DNA of 64,000 nucleotides from Buxus sempervirens (GCA_947561395.2 OX387184.1:14364205-14428204), one strand, 5' to 3'. Shown: positions 37,033 through 49,518, counted from the first letter of the stretch. Numbers and translations are program-made. The notes: generated from the sequence alone by a model not told the origin.

Positions 37033-40000
37033 TTAACATTTCATGGCCTTCCTAAGAAGGAAATCTTTGACAAAAATTGGCAGGTGATAAACAATGCCCA
37101 TTACAGTCGAATACTTCCCGCAGGAAAACCATGGTGGAGGATTCTCTTTCAGCACGGCAGCCACAGTCTTCTTCGCAAACTCCTCTGTTGGAGTTGCATT
37201 GGATCCCTGTGAAAAATGGGCTCTCGCTCTAATTGCGCTCTCAAACGGTTTGTATAACTTCCACTCAGGCATTCGGTTGTAGTTTGCAACAGCAGCTTCA
37301 CCTAGGTTCGACTTGATTGCCCCTGGAACCACGTTAATAACATCGATACCAAGAGGCCTTAGTTCCATTCTGCATATAGAGACGGACAGGGCATAGGTCA
37401 TACTCTCACAATTCCTCCATGGAACATAAACAGTAGTACTCACTATATAACTTCATGCCATAAAAAACATAGCTATACAAGCCCAATAAATTGAGGGAGT
37501 ATGAACAGAAATATCGTGTAGGAGAAAGCCATTTCATCAAAAAATATTTCTTCTGAAAGTTAGAGAGAGAGAGAGAGCTTCAATCATCCAACCCAAATAA
37601 GCCTGAAAATGCATGTTCGGGTCTAACTATAGCCATTTAGAGAAAAATTGTTGCAAGTCCATTACTCTTAGGATCCTGCTCCGGTCAAAACTAAACTGCG
37701 TGCCATCGCTCTTCTATCATTCAACAAGACAACTTCAAAAATGAGATCTTCCATCTGAGACTATAAAAATGGTGCCACATCATTGGTTGCTTTTGCCTCA
37801 CATGTAAATTTAAATGCATTCGAAATACACACGCACACACACAAAGAGAGTAAATATCTGAGTACAGTTATACACTAAAATTAATTTTCATGGTGATCCC
37901 AGCCTCCCTACATTCCACCAGGTTGGTGTGATCATATCCAAGCAAGAACCTGTTTACTCCAATTATAAACATAAGCAACAGGAATTCACATACCTCAAGG
38001 TATCATTCAGAGCATGAAGAGCAGCCTTAGACGCAGAATAAACACCTGCCCATGGTCCAGGAGCCAATGCAATAACACTTCCAACATTTACTATCTTTCC
38101 CTTTCTCCTAGATGCCATATGAGGGACCACAGCTTGAATCAACCTCATGGGACCTATTATGTAATAGAAGTTCATTAGCAGAGTTTGTCTTCCATTATCT
38201 AAGCCACGTTATGTAAAGCATGCTAAAATTAGTTGCCATACAGTTTTATGGAATAAAATACCGTTTTAAAGGTTCAAGTGCAGCATAAAAAAGGCAGAAA
38301 ATGAATGTAAAATATGCTATTATGTACAATGTCTTTCATGGCAATTTGATCATAGTATAACAAATTCTCCAGTGATTTTATATGTAAGCATTTAGAACTT
38401 TTATTATGTAGAAACACATAAATTTGACTCCATGACTGAAATGGTTTTCTTATAAAATGAGTGCAAAGTTCAAGTGTGAGTGGTTTTTTATGTGCAGGAT
38501 TGAAGTCAAACCAAATAAAGTTTTTACCCCAGGAAGATGGCTGACCCCAGAGCAATGGATGCCTGATCATTGACTGAATTTCCAATTATTCTTGATTTTG
38601 GAGCAGCGTGACACAGTGTGTAGCCAGGTGTTGCAGTAAACAAAGGAAACCTGAAGAAGATAGTTGGTCCAAAAGCTAAAGAGTCTAGGTCATTGGCTGC
38701 ATTTCCAATGTTATTATGTTAGTCATGATAACACAAGGAGCAGTATGATGCAATTCCTAGTTGGATTTGATTTCACACTCGATAGATATTTCTCAAAGAT
38801 TATAATTCTTCCAAAATTTATGGAGCATGATAATTAGCTGAATATTCAAGAACATAGCTCAGGAGGGTTGCAAACTTGCAATGGCTACAATCAAGGGGAA
38901 ATAGGAGCTCCATCCAAGTTTTAGGATTTGAAGTCAACTTGATTCCTTAAACATATGGTTAAACATCCTCTCTCTTAGGCGTCCAGAGAAGTAAAGGTCC
39001 ATGGAGGCTAGCAAACTCAAAGAACATGTCCATGAGCCGTTATGAAGCCAAAACCTTTCTCGTTTCCATTCTCAAAATATCAAAGCATGGAAACAATGAT
39101 CTTGATTCATAGACCAAAATTACAGTACATCAGCCACAAACTCATCCATTGGATGCTTTTAATCCAAATTTGTTTTTTTCATTCTGAATCTAATTTCAAT
39201 AACCATCAAACACTAAATATATGATCTTTGCAGAGCAGGTCAAATGATCTAAATAGCTATGTTTGCAAATACCAGAAGTGAAACATCAATCTAGATAACA
39301 ACATAAAAACATCGGCTGCTGGCAAATAATATTAAGGACCTGAATCTTCCAGAATAAGAATTGAAAGCATCATAATTAGTTGTATGCAAAACAACCATCC
39401 TTAGTGGCATGATGGTGTATGTGTTCATTTGCTGTGGTTGTGTTACTAGATCAGTCCCAAAAGGTGCTTGCTTTGGTTGGGAGATGACACTGAAAAGGCA
39501 GCTTCATGGGCTAGGACATATCCTTACCATTAACTGTAAATGCTTACGGGATAGGTTGGATTAAAGAGATAAAAAAATTAAAATTAAAATTATTTAACAA
39601 AAAAAAAAAAAGCGAAGCAGAGACATTCTAAAGAGCTAGAAAAACAAAAACTACATATCAACAAATTGTCCGATCCCAAATAGTTGCCATTGGCAACACA
39701 GATCCTGTTCTAACATCCTAATCATTCAGACTTGAGGCACTAAAAATGCTTATGATGTTATCTCAGACCAAATAAGAGCTTTTTCACTGCATTCTTGCCC
39801 ATTTCAAACAAGGAGCTGAAAAGTTAAAATAAGAATCTCACTCGGGTCCCAATGCTTACAACACTCGACATTCATTTGGCATTTTATATCATCAAGACTT
39901 TGAGACTTGGGAACTTACGCTCAAGCACCCAGCAGTATATGAATTTAATTTATTTGAGTTGTGTCCTAGTACAACTTGTCAAACATAATTTTCAACTATT

Positions 40001-40948
40001 TAATTATAGAAATATTATGTGTGAAATTTCCACATTTATGCCAAAGAGGAGATCTCCATAACAATGGAAAGCTCATTTTATGGGTTTTTTATGATCCTTA
40101 AGGTTTAGAACCCACAAGCATGGGTGCCGCTGTCTGGATTCTAGAATACCAGCATAAGGTTTGGGAAATATCAGACAAATTGATGGATTGGAGACTGCCA
40201 CCTCTTTTCTTATTGTGGTTCATGATTTAAAGAGATTGTAAACAAAGATCTTTAGATGAAAATGTCACCCATCCTATCTAAGGACCTAGATACTACTATA
40301 TATAAAAAATCAAAATGTTTTGCATTATGCAAATATAAGGTCTTCTGTCAGGTTCATTGATCCCCAAACCTTTTCTTATGAAAACAATCAAATAATACCA
40401 ACCAAAACCATCACTCGCATCAAGTCAAATAATTTCATAAATCAATACGGGCTACTGGTTAATCATTCAGTCAAGGCTCATGTAGACCGAGAAAGTCATG
40501 AGAGGGTTACAGCAGAGTCGCCGAAGTCTATGAAATTTCTCACAAGGGGCACGCGGATATCAGGGACAAAGAGAAGAAAAATTAATAATCTTGGCGCGTT
40601 CAGAGAATTACCATAGACATTGGTATTGAATGCATTCTCAAGAGAAGATAAAGGGATTTCGGCAAGAGGCCCTATGCAGTTAACCCCGGCATTATTAACA
40701 ACCACATCGATCCGACCGAATTTGGCGAGAACTTTCATGTTAACCTTTTGGATGCTTTCTTCGGACAGGACATCCAATTCCTGACAAAAGAAACGATTAT
40801 CAGGCTCTAGGTCCGCCATGGAAGACAGAGACCTGCTCGTCGGAACGACCAGACATCCCTCGGAAGCAAAAGCTCTGGCAAGCGAGTGGCCGATACCCCC
40901 CGCACTGCAGCCCGTAATCAAAACCACAGGTTTCTCTTGAACGTTCAT
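37033..40948 (-). CDS. Short-chain dehydrogenase/reductase, AYR1-like
   Basis: Three exons, 40948-40612, 38153-37994 and 37369-37033, encode 277 residues with phase-consistent GT-AG introns of 2.46 kb and 0.62 kb. The start is the ATG giving [13 protein letters not shown]; the open frame upstream contains only non-ATG triplets. Classical SDR motifs are present: TGCSAGGIG (residues 12-20, cofactor binding), NNAG (85-88), catalytic Ser138 in NVGS, and YSASK with Tyr151 and Lys155. The substrate-binding C-terminus includes [18 protein letters not shown]. Similarity in layout to NADPH-dependent 1-acyldihydroxyacetone-phosphate reductase makes a lipid or sterol substrate likely, but specificity cannot be read from the sequence. 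It is transcribed toward the CTD-binding protein gene, with 1.8 kb between stop codons. Confidence 0.92.
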
Positions 40949-41884
40949 CGAATCTGAATGTTCCGAGTAACCCCTTTGCTCTTCAGTTGGAAAACAGAAT
41001 TTAAGGAAAGAGATCAATTAGAGGATTCACAAAGAACCAGGAAATCGGCTTTGATATGGGTGGTTTCAAATACAATTCCACTGCATTTAATGTGGCCGGT
41101 AAGGCGGTAACTTCCAAGATTTTTGAAGAAGAGGAATGAAGATGAAAGTAAATTCTGGTTTGGAAATGGAACAGTCAAGTCTGGTGAAAACCCATGATGC
41201 ATGACAAAGGATTGCAATCTAGTGGTAGAGCTTTCCATCTAGCCCAGCCCACCCGAATTCCCCCAACTCCACCCAAACCAGAGCCCAATCATAAATCTAC
41301 TACTACCAACACATTGATCTATCAGGTGTGCGTATCTAGGGTTCTCTATGCACAAACAAGTTAAAAAAAAACACAAAATTCTAAGTTCAAAAAATCATTT
41401 CAAGTCGTGAAACGAGTCACTTTTCAAAATAAAATTTGAATTGCAGGATCACTTTTAAAAAAAAATTGAATTGAATTACGAGATCACATTTTACAAAGAA
41501 TTAAAAAGTAGTTTCACTTTACTATACCTAAGAAATGCATGTTTGTAATGCCTGCGTAGGATGCGATCGCATCCCATGTACAATACGTTCATGTACTAAG
41601 TAGGTTTTTCTTCATTTTAGAAGTAACGTTTTTCTAAAAATAAGTTTTTTGAGATATTGTTTTTATAAATACTGACCGTTAACTACATATATACGTGTGT
41701 GTATATATATTATGTATGTATGCATATATATATATATATATATATATGTAAAAGCTTTATCTATGTTTACCGGTTTCATCATCACCATTGACTGCATGCT
41801 TCTGGCTTCTTCTGAGCAACTAATCATGCCACGCATCTATGAGAGCTGTAAACATGTTGATGACAAGCTCTCTGCTCTCCTCGC
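40949..41884. other. Dehydrogenase promoter side and repeat remnants
   Basis: No gene. 41545-41685 resembles the repeat at 15860-16065. A TA microsatellite occupies 41722-41747. Confidence 0.45.
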
Positions 41885-42517
41885 AAATATAGCAAAAACT
41901 GAGGAAGTGATGGATTATGATCATTGTCGTCGTGGTTAGTAGAGTGGAAGGAAGTCTGAGAAGATGACAGGGACAAGAGAATTTCCACCTCCGTTGCCTT
42001 CATTGGTAAGAACAGAGAATTTGTCATGTCGCATGCCATGGGTGATGAAGAGAATCTATAAGAGCGATGGACGACTCATCATTTAGGAGAAGATGTTGAA
42101 GCGTCACGAGTTCTTCCGGGTCCATAGGGGGGCGATGGTCGTCTCAGGTTACAGCTTGTAGAGATGGGTTGTAACTCTTTAATCTGTAGAGAATTAGGAT
42201 CATGTGAACGAGGAGAAGAAGGGGTTGGAGACATAGAAAGAAGATGAAGGAGATGGTGAAACTATACAGCAAAATGGAGTAGAAGAGAAAGGAAGAGAAT
42301 GCTAATTCTATAGAGATTGGTGGTAGTGAGGAGACATGGGACGAAGACAGCGATGGAATTGATGATGAAAAGGGTAGCATAAGAGGAAGCAAGAGTGGAT
42401 GAAGGAGCTTTTCAGGAAAGAAAGTTCAGTGATGCATGATTCGGGCTTCATCCTCGATGCCTGAATCATGTCATGGAATTGGAAATATAAGAGCGGGGAG
42501 ATGAGAATGAATCCCAA
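41885..42517 (+). pseudogene. FANTASTIC FOUR pseudogene
   Basis: This is an inverted, decayed copy of the intact gene at 43263-44198. The conserved core is readable: GAATTTCCACCTCCGTTGCC (for EFPPPLP), then CGCATGCCATGGGTGATGAA (RMPWVMK) and AAGAGCGATGGACGACTCAT (KSDGRLI). Disabling changes are visible. A CAG codon of the intact gene is TAG in ATCATTTAG (about 42082), and the run before CGATGG has two extra G (about 42131), shifting the frame. Further indels follow through the acidic tail. The N-terminal third is missing or unrecognisable. The copy cannot make a full protein. Confidence 0.88.
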
Positions 42518-42905
42518 ACTAAATATAACACCGTCATATCAACAGTTAAATGATTAACCAGTACACAGTATTAGTCCAGGAACCATGTCTGCTCTATCTT
42601 CGCTTTGTCACACGCTTGTGGGGATGGATCGCTTTTCCATTCTATTACCCACCCATTTAGCCTTCTATGTTTTTTTTGGAAAAGATAATATCTATCCACA
42701 GGTGAGAGAGAGAGATTATGGGAGGTACTCCCTTGGACAACGTGCCAAAAGCAATTTTTTTCCAAAATAACTTTATAATCAATATATATCATTTTACCTT
42801 ATATTTCTATGTGCATATTTTTTATTTTTTCACTTTCCAAGAAATGTCCTTTAACCATTTTTCAGCCTTTCGATGTCCTAACATTTTTTTGTAAAGCGAA
42901 AAATG

Positions 42906-42907
<2 letters not shown>

Positions 42908-42943
<36 letters not shown>
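42908..42943. repeat. (TA)n microsatellite
   Basis: About 18 TA units in the spacer between the FAF pseudogene and the intact FAF gene. Confidence 0.9.
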
Positions 42944-42945
<2 letters not shown>

Positions 42946-43262
42946 GCACGCTTCCCAAGGGGCTGTTTTCTATATATGCATATATAAATTGATAAAAAAC
43001 ATAAAAAGCTAAACGGGTGGGTAACAAATAGTCATTTTTGTTTCTTTTGTTCTTCCTTTTGCTTTTGTTTTTCGTTTTTCCTGTTCTACTTGCTACTGAG
43101 ACTGACCAACATTTGATTATAGGATCCAGAAAAAAAAAGGAAGAGAAAAAAAGGACTAACCAACGTTTGAAGTACCTAATCAAGCTATTACATAAATAGA
43201 AAAGCGAGCCATCCCTACAAAGTCCGTGACAAGCGACAATGAAACAGACATGATCTCGGTGA

Positions 43263-44198
43263 CTAACTGTGTACGGGTCTAACTGTTGATAGCATGGTGT
43301 GGAGAATCTCAGAATTCAATCTCATCTCCCCACTGTTATTCATATTTCCAATTCCATGACATGATTCGGGCATCGAGGATGAACCCATACTCATCACTGA
43401 ACTTTCTTTCCTAAAAGCTTCTTCTTCATCTACGCTTCCTCTTATGCTACCCTTCTCATCAATTCCATCACCGTCTTCATCCCACCTCTCCTCACTACCA
43501 CTATCAATCTCTGTATTAGCATTCTCTTCCTTCTCTTCTACTTCATCTTGCTGCATAGTTTCACCTACTCCTTTATCTTCTTTCTCTGTCTCCAACCCCT
43601 TCTTCTCCTCGTTCGCATGATCCAACCCTCTACAGTTTAAAGAGTTACAGTCCATCTCTACAAGCTGTAACCTGAGACGACCATCGCCCCTATGGACCAG
43701 GAAGAACTCGTGACGCTTCACCATCTCCTCCTGAATGATCAGCCGTCCGTCGCTCTTATAAATTCTCTTCATCACCCACGGCATGCGACATGACAGATTC
43801 TCTGTTCTTGCCAATGAAGGCAACGGTGGTGGAAACTCTCTTTTCCCCATCGTCTTCTCCCACTTCCTGCCCCTCCACTGACCACGATCACGACAACGAT
43901 CACAATCCTTCACGTCCTCGGTCTTTGCTCTTTTTACGTCTTCGTCATCTCCCACATTAAGACCACACATTGCCCCATTAAGATCACAGATTTCCGAAGT
44001 CGACGAGGCTGTTGAAGAAGGCGACGAGGATGGTGAGAACAACATTTCTGAGCGGATAATGCCAAAACGAAGACAGTCGAGTCGCTCTGTATTGGAACAG
44101 GCTGTTAGGGACCTGAGACCAAGTTCGTGATTCTCTGCAGTCGGAGATTTTTTAGGGGTACGCGATGATCTTGATAATGATAACGACGACCACAACAT
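43263..44198 (-). CDS. FANTASTIC FOUR (FAF) family protein
   Basis: An intronless frame of 311 residues. The FAF domain is at about 122-181: FPPPLPSLARTENLSCRMPW, then VMKRIYKSDGRLIIQEE, ending HRGDGRLRLQL. It is preceded by a Ser-rich segment and followed by a long acidic Glu/Asp-rich region and a short tail ending STVRPVHS. In Arabidopsis, FAF proteins limit shoot meristem size by repressing WUSCHEL; related FAF-like proteins modulate ABA signalling. The frame stays open upstream to about 44390 without any ATG, so I start at the first in-frame ATG, 44198. A TATA box at 44255-44264 supports that start. A three-codon uORF (ATG-TAC-AGC-TAA at about 44230) may precede it. Confidence 0.88.
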   Translation of the reverse strand: MLWSSLSLSRSSRTPKKSPTAENHELGLRSLTACSNTERLDCLRFGIIRSEMLFSPSSSPSSTASSTSEICDLNGAMCGLNVGDDEDVKRAKTEDVKDCDRCRDRGQWRGRKWEKTMGKREFPPPLPSLARTENLSCRMPWVMKRIYKSDGRLIIQEEMVKRHEFFLVHRGDGRLRLQLVEMDCNSLNCRGLDHANEEKKGLETEKEDKGVGETMQQDEVEEKEENANTEIDSGSEERWDEDGDGIDEKGSIRGSVDEEEAFRKESSVMSMGSSSMPESCHGIGNMNNSGEMRLNSEILHTMLSTVRPVHS

Positions 44199-44254
44199 AT
44201 CTCCAGGTGGGGTTCTTTTAGCTGTACATGGAAGAAGATTCTCTGGCCATTTAT

Positions 44255-44264
44255 AGACAATGTG
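44255..44264 (-). promoter_or_regulatory. TATA box of the FAF gene
   Basis: CTATAAATGG on the minus strand predicts transcription from about 44228, just upstream of the chosen start codon at 44198. Confidence 0.5.
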
Positions 44265-44289
44265 TAACAACGCCCCCACAGAGAAACGA

Positions 44290-46674
44290 ACAGATGGTTC
44301 TCCGTTTTCGAGGGCGGCAGTAATGCACTCGAGGGGAGGAAATGTGATCTCTGAACTGCAGAGCCAGCTAAGAAGCCATTGTTATATTAATCAACCTGCA
44401 AGAAACGATTCGATCGAAAAGTGGATGTCAATCCATAATCAGTAGCCAGCTAGCTAGCTCACAATTAAATGCAGATCAAAACGTTCGACGCATTAATTGT
44501 CATCCTATGCATATAACCAAAAATGATCAGGCAATAACGGGAACCGTGTCATATTGACGATTCTTTATCTGGGTCTGTTGGCTGCCATTACTATTTTCAA
44601 TTCAAGAAAGATGGAAGCAGAAAAGAGAAATGGATTTGGCAATGTAGAACAGCTTCCCTTTATTAAATTTTTCACGCGTGAAAGTTTTTATAACCTCGCC
44701 CTAATCAGTCCTAGCTGCGGCAGGATATTGCCGTTAATGCCTCCGGTAGTTATGATTAGTAATAACCACCACCAAAGCATCGAAAGATCCTTGTATTGAA
44801 ATGAACCACTGATTTCGACTTCTTGCTGCTCAAATGACTGAAATAGCCTTAACGGGCTCTAGTCCTCGCGTCGATTTTTGGCCGTGAGTATCTTGCAGAG
44901 ATCTTGAGGATCCTTTGATGATATCGATGTAAAATATCAATGTCTCAAGAATAGCTTTTCCCAATTATATTTATTCAAAGATTAGAACAATCCTGGGTTC
45001 TTGAGGATGAAAAAACACAGGCGCTTGCAAACAGCTTCCTACCTACCTATATACCTTCCAAGAACAAAATATTTCCAACTATTTTTAAAAGTAACAGAAG
45101 AGAAAACAAGAGTCCACATAGTCATTTTATTAATTAAAAAGAATCACACAAAGTCATTCTAAAGAATCAAGTAGTCATTGATCTTGCTGTTTAGACTCCG
45201 GGCAAGAGAGAGATACAAGATAACGAGGGCTTTAATTCGTTTGCTTCGAACATTAAGATCGAACTCAAACAGGATGCAAGTTTCTTTGATGAAACAATCG
45301 AAACAAGAGAATAAAAACATATTTTTTCAGAAAACGAATGAATGAAAGAGCAACGGACCGAAGATTCGCACAAAAAAGAAAATCAAAGAAAAAAAACATT
45401 GCAAAAGAAGGGAAAAAGATCGCGAACTCCAGAAAATCTCCATTGCAAAAGCAAGAAAACAAAGGAAAACTTACCCCTGAAAGGCGGAACGAGGGATAAC
45501 TCTCTTCAACCATATTCATACCGGTTCGCCAGAACAGCAGCGATATGACAACTCAATGCAAGAAAGATAGACACTGGGCTCCCCCTTTATAATCGAAAAT
45601 TTCCTTTTTTTTCGCTCCATTTATGTTTTTTATCCTTTCAGATAAGTTTGTCATTTTATTTCTTTTAACATTGCTCTTTTTGCCTTATCCTAATAATCTC
45701 CCCTTTTCTCTCTAAACCGTTCCGAAAAATGAGATTTTAGGATAAACAGAGGACTGGTTAGTGCCACTAGCAATATTGCACGTGGGTAATGGAATTGTGT
45801 CATTCGCCGTTCAGGACGATGATATCATATTGGAAAAAGGTGGGCATGTCAAACGGACAGGTGGCCCACATACCTGCTTGGCTCTGAGATTTAGCACGAC
45901 ACAACCCAAAGCAAATGACTTAGAGGTCTAAAGATATTATAAATATCCTAAGTTTCTAATCTTTTTTGTAAAGGAAAATTATTGAAAGTATCCTTTTTTT
46001 CTAAGTATTTACAAAAACATGTTTTGAAAAAGTCAAATGTTAAAAAAACGTATAATTTTGTTTTCGTATAACTACGTTTCAATCTGAAATCACTGTAACA
46101 CTTTTCAAAATTCAAAAATTGTCATTCGATTAATCGCAAAACAACGATTTAAGATTTTGGTTAATCGAAATTTCAAATCATCGAAGGATACATGTTAGAT
46201 CTTCAAGAATATCAGACGAATCATCAACAGATACAAGTATGATCTTCATGAGATACATATAATATTAGGTTAACCATTATGGAAACAAGCATGATCATCA
46301 TGTTAGTTCATTGTGAATCTTCAATAATTGTTGCGATTTTTCGATTAATCGAAAATACCACTTGATTAATTGACAAATCTCACTGTTGATTGTTTGATTA
46401 GTGTAATTAAATATTGTGTCAATTAATCGAGCTACAGTAATTTCAGACTGAAATGCAATCACACGAGAAAAGTTGTATGTTTTTTAACATTTGACTTTTC
46501 TAAAAATGTTTCTGGAAATACATAGGAAAAGGCGGTCCTTTCCTTAATTTTCCCATCATTCCAATAGATAATAATATCACTTTATGTTTCTTGCATATAC
46601 ATATATTTACTGACAAAGCATGACACAACTTATATATACATATACATAAGCTAACAAAGCATGACACAACTTAT
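44290..46674. other. FAF upstream region and intergenic
   Basis: No gene is certain. On the minus strand, TTATAAAGGGG (45582-45592) is followed by an ATG at 45519 and, 45 nt later, a strong donor GGG/GTAAGT. This could be a first exon, but I could not find a matching second exon or join it in frame to FAF. Confidence 0.35.
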
Positions 46675-47083
46675 ATCTTGGTCGGCAGAACCACATTGGG
46701 AAAAGCTATTCCCACTAAAAATTTTATTTGCCCCAACCCCACCTAAATTTGGTTCTCTCTCGACTTTCACGCACCCCAACTCTCGCCCTAAACTAAGCCC
46801 CTATCTCTCTCGCGGCTCTCGCCCTATCTCTTTCGTCTCTATCGCGGCTCTGGTCTTGTCTCTCTGGCTCTCACCCTGTCTCTCTCATCTCTCTCACGGC
46901 TCTCGCCCTGTCTCTCCGTCTCTCTCGCCCCAACTCTTGGTCTCTCTCTATCACCCTAACTCTCCGTCTCCATCTCTCTCGCCCTCTCTCAACGACCCAA
47001 TGGAACCCTAACTCTCTCAATCTCTTGCCTGCCCCCCCCCCCCCCCCCCCGGGGAATTTGGAGTCCTGGTTCCGCCACTGTCT
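46675..47083. repeat. CT/CCC-rich repeat element, possibly a transposon
   Basis: Ends resemble inverted repeats: GTCGGCAGAACCAC on the left and GTGGCGGAACCAG read inward from the right. Flanks TATCTTG and TGTCTTG differ at one base. The interior is a degenerate CTCTCTCGCCC minisatellite (about 46760-47030) and a run of 19 C at 47032-47050. Confidence 0.4.
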
Positions 47084-47954
47084 TGGTCATTACTTGTGTC
47101 AAGCCAGCATGACATTGTAGGGTAAACAGGCCAGTACGCCATAGCTAACATGGCTCAATCGACATTGGGTGGCAATGCCCAACTCGTAGAAATAATATAA
47201 TTAACAATTTAAGAAATAAACACAAAAAACTTGGCAAATGTAGAGCCAAAAATATGGTCATTTTATAGCTAATGTTCAATTTAAACGTACCGCACAAAAA
47301 ATTGGCAAAATGTATGCTTAGTGAAGCTCATAAATTCAAATTTTTTTGTGCAGCTTAGTTGGAAATATTTAAACAAGTTGGGTAGAACGAACCACAATTT
47401 ATCTTAGGTGTCCCACAGCATATCCCTGTGGAAACTCGCTTTTGAGATCAAACTAGTAGGGCTGGCTCGTGAAATATTACATATGTAGGATATGTGTTAA
47501 AAAAATTTTTAAAATTTGTTTTATTCTTAAAAAGAAATTCAAAAGGGACACAATAGGATATATTTAACAATCTTATTTAGCTACATCGATCATTTTTGGA
47601 GCAATTGATATAACGCATAAATGGGTGCAAGAGTTTGACCGTAAAAAACAAGTAGAAATAAAGAGTGACTCGAGATTTATTTGCAAATTGATGGAAATCT
47701 AAGCCAGGAGCCCACCATGTCAAATAGCATATTTGATTCGAAAGGCTGAAAACCTTTTCCAAGAATTTGATCTTATGGTCTTGGTCAAAGACTCAAAGCT
47801 AATGGAGCTGTAGATCGAGTTGCAAACTTTACGTACTCTAGATAATTGATTATCCTTGCTGCTGGATGAAGAGAGCTTCTATGTTTCTTAATATCATCTT
47901 GCATCTTTCTTACCCAACAAAATTAAGGATTAATAGAGGGGAAAAAAAACCACT
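47084..47954. other. Intergenic, no gene seen
   Basis: AT-rich. A few short chance frames only. Confidence 0.45.
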
Positions 47955-47963
47955 TATAGTCTT

Positions 47964-48435
47964 GGGAAAATTATGGGAAAGGCCTCCTTTTTGGGAGGTC
48001 TTTCCCAAAAGGCCTGTACATCAAACTCATGATGCTGCAGGCCTCCTTTTTCCTTAAATTTATCAAAAGGGCCTCACATGAGGGATGCAAGCATTTTCAT
48101 AGGAGGATACAAGTCCTGTCATAGGGGGATACAATTATTTTCATAGTAGGATACAATCACATTCATAGGGGGAAACAAGTATAGGGATACAAGAATTTTC
48201 ATAGGAGGATACACGTATAATCATAGAGGGATACAAGCATTTTCATAGGAGGATACAAGTCATTTTATACGGGGATACAAACATTTTCATAAGAAGATAC
48301 AAGTCCTGTCATAAAGGGCATGTAAAGCCCTTTTGATAAATTTAAGGGGAAAGGGGGCCTGCAGCATCGTAAGTTTGATGTACAGGCCTTTTGGGAAAGA
48401 CCTCCCAAAAAGGAGGCCTTTCCCATAATTTTCCC
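47964..48435. mobile_element. Mutator-like MITE with 9-bp target duplication
   Basis: Terminal inverted repeats exceed 100 bp and are nearly perfect, starting GGGAAAATTATGGGAAAGGC on both sides. The 9-bp duplication TATAGTCTT is at 47955-47963 and 48436-48444. These are Mutator-type features. There is no coding capacity; the middle is a minisatellite (separate entry). Confidence 0.9.
48074..48318 (+). repeat. 22-bp minisatellite inside the Mutator-like MITE
   Basis: About eleven degenerate copies of CATAGGAGGATACAAGTCTTTT-like units, alternating between AGGAGG and GGGGG forms, fill the space between the inverted repeats. Confidence 0.85.
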
Positions 48436-48444
48436 TATAGTCTT

Positions 48445-49050
48445 TGTACTAGTATATTATATATCTAGCTCATTTTTTAGGCGATTATTGGATGCTTATT
48501 CAAATTTGAGTTATGTAATGATAGACATGTCTTTAAAAAAATGTGTCATGTGTTTCAACTACTAATAATGGGATCACTTTGTAAAGAACTAGGGGAATGC
48601 ATGCGCTAAGCACATAACAAAAGATTTAGAAACAAAGACCGTTTACAAGGACACTTAGTGGCTTAATAAACCTAGGTGTTGGAGTAAATTTGAAAAAATA
48701 TAGAGGGCATTTTGGGTATACAATATCACGCAGAAAAGGGCTAGTTATAGATTATTCTTCAAGCTAGTTATAGATTATTCTTCAAGTCAAAGCTATTTGG
48801 AATTATCAATTGTTCAAAGATTTGCTAATATATAATTTTGATTCAAAATAAAAGTATATATAATTACTAACTGATGTCAGTATTACCAAGGAAAAAGAGT
48901 ACACCTGATAAATTCCCTTCTTCTTTTTTTCCCCTAAAAACTATACTTACATTAAATAATTATTTTTTGTTAATATATCAGTTCTTTTGAATTATTTTAT
49001 TTATTATTCATGAAGATTAAAAGACATTATACTTCTAACGGTTAAAAAAA
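48445..49050. other. Intergenic, no gene seen
   Basis: AT-rich, with a directly repeated CTAGTTATAGATTATTCTTC at 48741-48783. Confidence 0.45.
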
Positions 49051-49200
49051 AGGATTCAGATCATCCGCTAGGCACCCAGTAGCCAATGGGTGTTGGCCAC
49101 ATCACCGCCAGCCCCTGACACAAGCACATAATTTTTAATGTGGCAGTGATGTGGCCGGCACCCATTGGCTGTTGGGTGCCCAGCAGAGGATGTGAATCCT
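49051..49200. mobile_element. 150-bp foldback MITE
   Basis: Ends are about 60-bp inverted repeats (left AGGATTCAGATCATCCGCTA, right read inward AGGATTCACATCCTCTGCTG) that both contain GGCCACATCAC. Both sides are A-runs, so a target duplication is plausible but not provable. Confidence 0.8.
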
Positions 49201-49518
49201 AAAAAAAAATCAGTACACTAAAAACAACTTCTTCTTTTTTTGGTGAGAGCTGTCTTGCTGAGAGCTGTTTTGCTCGAGTTTTAGGGTGGTTTCCTTTCTG
49301 GTTTCTAGCTATCGCCTGGTATTGTGTTATTTTCATCTGGCTCTGTGATTTTCATCCTCTTCTCCGGCTTGCGGATTATCCCCCGCTCTTCCCATCTTGT
49401 GCTGTCTCCCCTGCCTTCCTGTTGGTGTTCCTTACTTTCCAGTTCGTTGCCCCCTAGATGAACTCAGCGTAGTGCTCTTTGGGTTTTCTGCTGATCGTTC
49501 TTCTTCCCTCAAGGTCAG

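Noticed and set aside
44199-44390. In-frame extension of FAF upstream of 44198
   Set aside because: No ATG occurs in it and a TATA box lies inside; kept out of the CDS although an upstream spliced exon cannot be excluded.
46661-47011. 116-codon frame rich in Ser/Leu/Pro
   Set aside because: It is the translation of a CTCTCTCGCCC repeat, not a protein gene.
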